Source: Panopea generosa
Taxonomy: Eukaryota; Mollusca; Bivalvia; Adapedonta; Hiatellidae
Length of the DNA stretch: 64,000 nt
Assembly (NCBI GenBank): GCA_029582155.1
Contig: CM055903.1
Span: forward strand, 38,846,853-38,910,852
Reading direction: 5' to 3'
The notes under the pieces are model-generated. The model was given only the letters and a program-made list of their open reading frames with translations, did no database searches and was not told where the DNA came from. Below are positions 57,056 through 64,000 of the stretch, piece after piece. Each line of letters opens with the position of its first letter. Positions within the stretch are counted from its first letter, which is position 1. The position numbers were made by a program, and so were the translations under genes.

Positions 57056-57677
57056 ATGGCTTTATTAATAATCTGAGGAAAGAGAAATTTATGGGTAAAT
57101 TAAGATAAATTTTTATCATGATTTGTTAAATAAGAAATAAGTGCATTTAAATGGCAGTGACACATATAAAAGATTCTAAAATTGCTTGATGCTTGATGCA
57201 AGATAGAAACCAATGTGCCTTTAATTGTACAGTAAAAGACATTTAAATCATTGGCAATGAAAAAAATACAGATCAGTTTTCACCCACAAAGTAATTCTCT
57301 CGTCTGTGGTAGGGTATATAAATCAGGAATGAAAACATAAGCTGCGGTACAAGAGAGAATTGGAGACAAAATTGTCTGACTTGTACTGTTAATTCAATAA
57401 TAACACGATATATGCCACTACACAGGGATCATTCATTTATCAAAAAAATAATTACTGCTCCCTTGGTGACTATATTGTTTTGGAATTTGTTCTTAACTAA
57501 GACAAGCTTAACTAATGTTTAAAAAATATTTGGTATACATGTACATGTACTTTACGCACGCTATCCACTTCTCTTAGAAACAAACAGCACTAAGTTGCTA
57601 TAATGCGAGTTATATTAAGGTTTGTTAAAAAAAAATCACACATCATAAAAGTCACATTAGCTCTGCTAGCATTATTA
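57056..57677. other. No gene recognised
   Basis: A+T-rich, no repeat or coding signal noticed. Confidence 0.4.
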
Positions 57678-57897
57678 TGTCAGCTTAGTTGGTAGCACTT
57701 CTAACTATTAATCTATGGATTGAGAGTTTGAATCCCTGCCTGGACACAGTCTCTAATGATTGATATACAACGCCGCGTATGTTTGTCATTTGTCTCTCAC
57801 CGCTGATTCAAGTGATAAAGTTATTAGTAACTTGTGGAGATAGGTGTGCTTGAGTACTGGTTAACTCTCCAGGATCCTAGATAAGAGTGGTTAAGAT
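57678..57897 (+). mobile_element. SINE-A, 3' end missing
   Basis: 'CAGCTTAGTTGGTAGCACTT' (A box), 'TGAGAGTTTGAATCCCTGCC' (B box), 'TTGTCTCTCACCGCTGATTC', 'GTGCTTGAGTACTGGTTAAC' and 'CAGGATCCTAGATAAGAGTG'. The last third is absent; a piggyBac-like MITE begins 35-40 bp further on. Confidence 0.88.
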
Positions 57898-57935
57898 ATT
57901 ATGTTAGTTTGTGATCACATAGATATGGTACTTAA

Positions 57936-58163
57936 CCCTTTACTCCATAGATACGCCTTTTCCCACACCAATCACAGAAGGCCTTTGAAAACAGTGCAAG
58001 AAGAGATCAGATTGCTCGTAACAAGCAATCTGCAATCTGAACACTTCCTGCACTGTTTTCCACTCTGTCAATTAATATAAACATAATTCACCCATTGCTG
58101 ATACGTGGTGAATTAATGCTTTCAATTTGGAAGAGTCCAAGAAAATGCTTATGGAGCAAAGGC
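57936..58163. mobile_element. piggyBac-like MITE, 228 bp, TTAA on both sides
   Basis: TTAA at 57932-57935 and 58164-58167 flank the element, which starts 'CCCTTTACTCCATAG' and ends 'TATGGAGCAAAGGC' (14-bp TIR with 2 differences). TTAA duplication and CCCTTT ends are typical of piggyBac. The centre has a long foldback: 'AGTGCAAGAAGAGATCAGAT' against 'AATCTGAACACTTCCTGCAC' around 'AAGCAATCT'. Non-coding. Confidence 0.82.
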
Positions 58164-58167
58164 TTAA

Positions 58168-58500
58168 TATTCACAAATACATCAGCTCCAGTAATTTCCC
58201 TAGTTACCCTAATGTAAAAATTTAAAATTGCATGGCATTGTGTAATGTATGAATGTACTGATTATACATATTTCATTACCATTGAATGTCATCAAATAAT
58301 GCACCCAATACTAGCTATTTTATATACCAGGGCGAAAAGTATATAATTTATCATAATTTTTTTCTTCCATCGATTCAAAAAAATCGATATTTCTGTAATT
58401 TTAAATTTAAAATAGATTAAATTCAACCTGGCTGAATCTGTTGTATCCCAGTATTGTTATTTATGATCTTTGTGGAGTTAGCAAACTTAACAAGAAAGAC
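58168..58500. other. No gene recognised
   Basis: A+T-rich spacer before the 82-bp array. Confidence 0.4.
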
Positions 58501-59866
58501 CTCTCTGGGTGAAGGAAGATCTAGTAGAACCACATGATCCTTTCACAGTTCACTGGCACTTTATCACTTAACTGTGAGAAGATAGCAGATCTACTCAGAT
58601 ACATTCCACCCAGAGTAGTCATGACAAATTTTCTGACAAACTTTATCACTTAACTGTGAGAAAATAGCAGATCTACTCGGATACATTCCACCAAGAGAGG
58701 TCATGGCAATTTTTCTGGCAAACTTTATCACTTATCTGTGAGAAGATAGCAGATCTACTCAGATACATTCCACCCAGAGAGGTCATGGTAAATTTCTGGC
58801 AAACTTTATCACTTAACTGTGAGAAGATAGCAGATCTACTCGGATACATTCCACCCAGAGAGGTCATGGCAAATTTTCTGGCAAACTTAATCACTTAACT
58901 GTGAGAAGATAGCAGATCTACTCAGATACATTCCACCCAGAGAGGTCATGGCAAATTTTCTGGCAAACTTTATCACTAAACTGTGAGAAGATAGTAGATC
59001 TACTCAGATACATTCCACCCAGAGAGGTCATGGCAAATTTTCTGGCAAACTTTATCACTTAACTGTGAGAAGATAGCAGATCTTCTCAGATACATTCCAC
59101 CCAGAGAGGTCATGGCAAATTTTCTGGCAAACTTTATCACTTAACTGTGAGATGATAGCAGATCTACTCAGATACATTCCACCCAGAGTAGTCATGGCAA
59201 ATTTTCTGACAAACTTTATCACTAAACTGTGAGAGGATAGTAGATCTACTCAGATACATTCCACCCACAGAGTTCACGGCAAGCAAATGTTATTGGCAAA
59301 CTTTTTCACTTAACTGTAAGTCAATGTCAGCATCCCACCAAGAGAGGTCATGGCAAATTTTCTGACAAACTTTATCACTTAACTGTGAGAAGATAGCAGA
59401 TCTACTCAGATACATTCCACCCAGAGAGGTCATGGCACGTTTTCTGGCAAACTTTATCACTTAACTGTGAGAAGATAGCAGATCTTCTCAGATACATTCC
59501 ACCCAGAGAGGTCATGGCAAATTTTCTGGCAAACTTTATCACTTAACTGTGAGATGATAGCAGATCTACTCAGATACATTCCACCCAGAGTAGTCATGGC
59601 AAATTTTCTGACAAACTTTATCACTAAACTGTGAGAGGATAGTAGATCTACTCAGATACATTCCACCCACAGAGTTTATGGCAAGCAAATGTTATTGGCA
59701 AACTTTTTCACTTAACTGTAAGTCAATGTCAGCATCCCACCCAGAGAGGTCATGGCAAATTTTCTGACAAACTTTATCACTTAACTGTGAGAAGATAGCA
59801 GATCTACTCGGATACATTCCACCCAGAGAGGTCATGGCACGTTTTCTGGCAAACTTTATCACTAAA
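58501..59866. repeat. 82-bp satellite, ~16 units, with ~402-bp higher-order repeat
   Basis: Unit 'TGGCAAACTTTATCACTTAA' + 'CTGTGAGAAGATAGCAGATC' + 'TACTCAGATACATTCCACCC' + 'AGAGAGGTCATGGCAAATTT' + 'TC'. A variant block with 'GGCAAGCAAATGTTATTGGC' and 'GTAAGTCAATGTCAGCATCC' occurs twice, 402 bp apart (59267 and 59669). Confidence 0.95.
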
Positions 59867-60064
59867 TGAGATTGTAGTGTAGCGGATAGAGTAAACTATT
59901 CACACCAGAGGATGTGGGTCTGATCCCCAGTTTGACTTGATGCCTGTCAAAAAAACAAAAAACCACTCGGTGTTGGTTCTACCGAGGAAGCGGATTCGAG
60001 AGTGATACATATTATAAGCTTTGACATTTCTTCACAGTCAGCTAAAACAAATGAGCATAAACTT
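59864..60064 (+). mobile_element. SINE-E inserted in the last unit of the 82-bp array
   Basis: Head 'GAGATTGTAGTGTAGCGGAT' and 'GAGGATGTGGGTCTGATCCC', body 'GTTGGTTCTACCGAGGAAGC' and 'CTTCACAGTCAGCTAAAACA'. 'AACTTTATCACT' lies on both sides (59852-59863 and 60065-60076). This sequence is part of the array unit, so the SINE arrived after the array existed. Confidence 0.9.
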
Positions 60065-60094
60065 AACTTTATCACTTAACATTTGTTGAACAAA

Positions 60095-60170
60095 GCTGGG
60101 CTCAAATCCACGACTTAAAGTGTACACGAGATAAATGTTCTTGAGATAACGTCCACTCAGCCATGAAGGA
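60095..60170 (-). mobile_element. Orphan tRNA-Leu/Ser-like head
   Basis: Minus strand: 'CATGGCTGAGTGGACGTTAT' (A box) and 'AAGTCGTGGATTTGAGCCC' (B box), about 45 bp apart, as in SINE-D heads. The ends do not pair as an acceptor stem and no SINE body follows, so it is not a functional tRNA gene. Confidence 0.5.
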
Positions 60171-60892
60171 TGTTAAGTCTTTTTTCAATAATAAAATAAG
60201 TCTTGTTTTTGTATACATGCATATATATGAGTACATTTTTAGAATCTGGTGTTTCCTGTTAGAATCTGACAGGGTCAAATACGAACATACAAAACATGCT
60301 CCTGAGACGTTATTTCAGGAATGATGCTGGTCCAAATATAATTATAACATAATAATTAAAAAGAAGTGCATGTAATCCCATTAACAGTATAGGGGTCATT
60401 CCAGTACCATCACAAGACTGTATTACATTACTCTACTCTGTTTCAGTGCCATGATTACTAAGTATAGATTTGTGGCAGAAAAATCACACAAAAAAATCTC
60501 CTTTTTTTTCGAAGTACTGATATAATTAACATTAAGGGCTAATTTATTTTTGCAGATATAAAAAAATGGGGGAAGTGTTTTTCATTTCTCCGCTCTGATG
60601 CCAGACGGAAAGTCATGTGAAATATCTGCAGGATGAGTTCTTGTATCATCGGGGTATAATTATCCTGGACAGGTTGTGTTGAAGTCAGTCATGGAAAATC
60701 TTAGATTTTATTTTATACCTGGAATCATGTCAGAAAAGAAAAAAAATTATTGTTATATTCTCTCGAAGAAATGAAATAGACTTGGCATGTAAGTAATTTG
60801 CAGAATCAGACACTTAAATTAACAGTCTTGGGTCATCATGCCATATACCGTAACTATCCTGGGGGATCCTTGCACTGTCTAAGCACTGTCCA
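60171..60892. other. No gene recognised
   Basis: A+T-rich. The acceptor-like 'TTTATTTTTGCAG' near 60557 is not followed by a convincing exon. Confidence 0.4.
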
Positions 60893-60990
60893 TGGTGGTC
60901 TTCCTCCATCAATAACTGGATATTGCCATAATTATATAACATGTCATGTTTTGAAATTGGCTTTATATCACATTGGATAAAAAATAATTA
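60893..60990 (+). mobile_element. SINE-D, 3' end fragment
   Basis: 'GTGGTCTTCCTCCATCAATA', 'ATTATATAACATGTCATGTT' and 'GAAATTGGCTTTATATCACA' match the SINE-D 3' third. Confidence 0.75.
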
Positions 60991-61990
60991 GAAAAATAAT
61001 TGTCCTGCTCGGGCTAGGTTTTCCTGCAAGTCAATGAATGGAAATTTTAGATTGTATTCTAAAAGGTAGAATTGCGAAATACTAAAAGAGAAAATTGTTG
61101 AAGGAAATGTTGATGGGAAAATATGAAATAAAATCCTTAACATAACAGAAAACATCAAATTAATTTTAAATATTAAAATAATACAGAAATTAAGTTGACG
61201 TGTTGGCGCTGATCATCAGGATTATTTTCAACTGTACTCTGTACTAAATTGAGTGGTGTAAATTTTAAAAAAATAAAGTTGTCATATAACGTAATAAAGG
61301 AAATGAAATATTACATCAGTTGCAAAAAAGAATGAGTCCAGTCTTTTCAGGCTGGACAGTTTAATATCAATATCTCGAGGAGAAACAGAATTCTTAATAA
61401 AGAAAAACATTAATTTTCAAAAATACTGTGTTGATCATTACATGGCTGTCAATTTTACAATATCATTAATTTCAAGGCCACTGTAACTAAAATGAATTAA
61501 AAAAAAAGAATGAAAGTCATGCAGTAAGTTCAGTTTGAATGTCATTGTTATGGGTGATACTTAACTCCGGCAAAGTTCCGGCTGAGCCGGCCACATTCTG
61601 GCTACAGAGAAATGGCAAATGTGGCGTGTGATAGTGTTTATGTGCATATACAGTAATCAAGCTTTTTGAATTGCAAATTGCATATATTATAAGAAAATAT
61701 TGGGGGGTGGGACTGTGGGGATAAAAAAAAATACCTTCATTGAGGTCTTGAAACTTACTGTTTACCATGATATGTCCGATTCTTACATTGTGCTGAAATT
61801 ACGCTACGACTATGTTTTGAAATAAAATATATCCTTTGTTTTGGGCAAAATAAATAATTATGTCATCTTGATTTTGTTATTTTATTCATTTTATGGGTTC
61901 ACCATATACCAGTCTTTGTAACACTATTAAACCATGATTATTAAAAAAATATGTACTCTGAATTGTCTGTCAGCCCAAATTTGTCAAAAA
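60991..61990. other. No gene recognised
   Basis: A+T-rich. The minus-strand open frame 61517-61768 has no recognisable domain. Confidence 0.4.
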
Positions 61991-62900
61991 CAGCGAAGTC
62001 ATCAAAAATCGTCAAAAAGGTCAAGTTCAAACCTAAATTACTTGCTACAAATGATCAACATAACATGATGATGTGTCGCGAATAAGACCCACACCCATAC
62101 CTCAAAGGTCAAGGTCTCACTTTGAGTTTGCTTGACAACACTTTGAGTCGGTGTGAGATTTCATGTCCGGCCTGTAATTTTGTAATGCATAAATGGATTT
62201 TATAAATACTTGCTACAAATGATTAACAAAACATGACGACGTGTTGCACTTAACACCCAGACTTCCACTTCAAAGGTCAAGGTCACAATTTAACTTTGTT
62301 TGACAACACTTTCAGTCTGTTTGAAACTTCTTGTCTGATCTGTAACTTTGTCACCAGTGGATAAATACACTTGGCTCATTTGATCAACATGACATAATTA
62401 AGTGTCACATGTAAGACCCAGAACCTTTCCTCAAAGGTCAAGCTCACACTTTCAACTTTGTCTTTAACTTGGCTCAAGTGGTCAAGATGACATGACAACG
62501 TGTCACACATTAGACCTAGACCCCTATCTCAAAGGTCAAGGTCACACTTTGAGTTTTGTACGACAACACTCTGAGTCAGTTTGAGATTTCAAATCCGTCC
62601 TGTAACTTACATACATGGATTGATTTAAAAAACAATTGGCTCAGTTTATCAATTGATCAACATGACATGACAGTGTGTCATGTTAAGACCCATAACCTTA
62701 CCTCAAGGTCACATTTTCAGTTGATATTTCATGTTTGGTCAGTAACTTTGTCTTACATGGAGGGATTTTAAAATAGCTTGACACAAATGATAAGCATGTC
62801 ATGATGACGTGTCACCTAAATTTACCTGTAGAAATACCCAGACCATTATACATCAGATGTCAAGGTCAAGGTTACACTTTAATGTAAAAAAACCCATGAA
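61991..62900. repeat. ~165-bp tandem repeat with 'CAAAGGTCAAGGTCACA'
   Basis: Five to six diverged units. 'CTTGCTACAAATGAT' at 62041 and 62209 is 168 bp apart, and 'CTTGGCTCATTTGATCAACA' follows at 62370 (161 bp). Each unit has 'ACATGATGACGTGTC'-like, 'CTCAAAGGTCAAGGTCACAC' and 'CTTTGAGT' blocks; one unit is shortened. The open frame 62556-62771 is part of this repeat. Confidence 0.85.
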
Positions 62901-63185
62901 ATTAGTCTAGTCTGAAACATCAGTCCATTACTCTTGATATTCATGGATACATTGCTACCTATTACAACATATATTGTTATTTTCACAGACCATTTGGGGG
63001 GCATACGACACTTACCAGTGACATTTCTTGTGTAATTTCATTTTTTTATATTTTCTCATGGAATATGCAATAGACAGTGCATAATGATTGGCATTAGTGC
63101 ATTAAAACACCATCACTCATTTGCCATTTCCTTGCTGCGATAATGTGGCTTGGTCAGTCAGAACCTGGCCAGGTTTTAGTATCAC
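62901..63185. other. No gene recognised
   Basis: Short unique-looking spacer. Confidence 0.4.
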
Positions 63186-63214
63186 CCCATTTTTATGCCA
63201 TCGATAGCTAACAG

Positions 63215-63681
63215 GTGTAACCCCACCATTGATTTTTGTTCTTTATTCTATAGTAAATAATAAAAGTTTGAAGGCTTGTCATTCATAGAGGGTCCCAAAT
63301 GAAAGAAGTGAAACCTACATTTTACTGTTTGTCAACCTCTGCACTATCAAAATATGATGAGAAAAGTAGGGGTCATGTGTCATATAAGTGATTTTTTTTC
63401 TGCTCAGTGTGTACACTGGTGACAAAGTGAAAGTAGACTTCTGAAATCATGAATTCATACCCCAATTTCCAAGCATCATTTTTTTTTCTAAATTCACAAT
63501 TTAAACATGACAATGCTATCAAGATGTTCAAAATACATCAATAATGCCATTCAAATAAAAAAATGAGCATTTAAATAAGGAAAATGCATTTTTAAAGAAG
63601 AAGAATTGAGGATTATTTATAACCGCCATTATGTGACTACCCCACGGAAGCACTTCCTTTTTGCAATGGTGGCACTATGCG
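63215..63681. mobile_element. 467-bp TIR element inside SINE-A, 6-bp TSD
   Basis: 'TAACAG' at 63209-63214 and 63682-63687 flanks it, and this is a SINE-A sequence. The ends read 'GTGTAACCCCACCATTG' and 'CAATGGTGGCACTATGCG'; the complement of the right end shares CCACCATTG with the left. No transposase frame; the open frame starting at 63606 is unrelated. Superfamily unknown. Confidence 0.55.
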
Positions 63682-63699
63682 TAACAGATGATCAGTTAA

Positions 63700-63887
63700 C
63701 ACTTTGCTCCATAGATAGGTATTTTTCCCGCACCAATCACAGAAGGCCTTTGAAAACAGTGGAGGAAGAGTTCAGATTGCGTGTAACAAGCAATCTGAAC
63801 ACTTCCTGCACTGTTTTCCACTCTGTCAGTTAATATAAACATAATTCAATTTTGAAGAGTCCAAGAAAATGCTTATGGAGCAAAAGG
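63700..63887. mobile_element. piggyBac-like MITE, 188 bp, second copy
   Basis: Same family as 57936-58163: starts 'CACTTTGCTCCATAGATA' after TTAA (63696-63699) and ends 'TTATGGAGCAAAAGG' before TCAA (63888-63891, a mutated TTAA). The foldback 'GTTCAGATTGC' / 'GCAATCTGAAC' around 'GTGTAACAA' is better preserved here. It lies in a TTAA of SINE-A. Confidence 0.82.
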
Positions 63888-64000
63888 TCAACCAGTACTT
63901 TAGGACACCTATCAGTGTAAAATAATTGATAATTTTCCCGCTCAAATCAGTGTTGAGAGACAAATGAGATAAATCATTATCATCATGGAGACTGTTGTCA

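Larger units (their letters stand above)
63186..64000 (-). mobile_element. SINE-A broken by two DNA-transposon-like insertions; cut by window end
   Basis: Pieces of one minus-strand SINE-A lie in the correct order: 63888-64000 (body to 'GTACTGGTTGACC'), 63681-63699 ('GTTAACTGATCATCTGTTA') and 63186-63214 ('CTGTTAGCTATCGATGGCAT' + 'AAAAATGGG'). Between them sit the elements at 63700-63887 and 63215-63681. Confidence 0.75.

Overview
This window is eukaryotic nuclear DNA, A+T-rich and almost gene-free. It contains no bacterial-type genes, rRNA, CRISPR or complete protein-coding gene. The best guess for the source is a mollusc, probably a bivalve. The basis is the set of tRNA-derived SINEs (for example a body with 'AACTTTATGTGAGAAAGTTT', 'CTTCCTCCACCAATAAAACT' and 'GTTAAACCCCATT'), 'AGGGAGATAA'-type repeats and the 'ATGGCCCTT' ~160-bp repeat. 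I associate these with bivalve genomes from general knowledge, not from a search. The long open frames in the window are nearly all by-products of tandem repeats; several units are multiples of 3 bp, so stop-free frames run through them on both strands.

Layout: 1-540 ~160-bp repeat; 2116-3600 27-bp array; 5395-6062 32-bp array; 8912-9453 81-bp array built from part of a SINE; 9456-10585 TA-rich ~28-bp array; 12121-16860 30-bp array with higher-order structure; 17-21 kb several SINEs, one nested in another; 21592-22303 44-bp array; 22.6-25.3 kb SINE cluster; 27.5-30.8 kb two copies of a 456-bp repeat, the second beside a Tc1/mariner-like transposase relic; 32483-34194 41-bp array; 36.4-38.6 kb ~30-bp array; 39836-41615 18/36-bp array; 42.8-44.6 kb direct duplication of a ~0.8-1 kb segment; 44686-44985 SINE with an amplified B box; 48160-49570 69-bp array; 50440-50895 40-bp array; 51107-51206 the best candidate protein-coding exon; 51361-51542 MITE; 52851-54845 a SINE whose tRNA-like head is repeated about 24 times; 55925-56218 33-bp array; 58500-59866 82-bp array; 62.0-62.9 kb ~165-bp repeat; 63186-64000 one SINE broken by two different DNA-transposon-like insertions.

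Five tRNA-derived SINE families are given working names here (SINE-A to SINE-E). SINE-A has a tRNA-like head with 'TTAGCTCAGT', body 'CTCTGTGATGATTGATATAC' and tail AATC repeats. SINE-B has 'GGTCTAGTGGTAGAGTG', a 3' end 'GCTAAACACCATACAAC' and an AAC tail. SINE-C has 'TGGTCCAGTGGTAGAGC'. SINE-D has a tRNA-Leu/Ser-like head with 'GGCCGAGTGG' and a poly-A tail. SINE-E has 'GGTTGTGGGTTCGAACCCCC' and an A-rich tail. Several copies have perfect target-site duplications (TSDs).

The most unusual theme is that at three independent places a SINE has turned into a satellite by local amplification around its internal RNA polymerase III promoter: 81-bp units at 8.9 kb, 14-bp B-box units at 44.7 kb and 76-bp A+B-box units at 52.9 kb. 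Tandem arrays together cover roughly a third of the window. If the candidate exon is real, the window lies mainly in introns or between genes.
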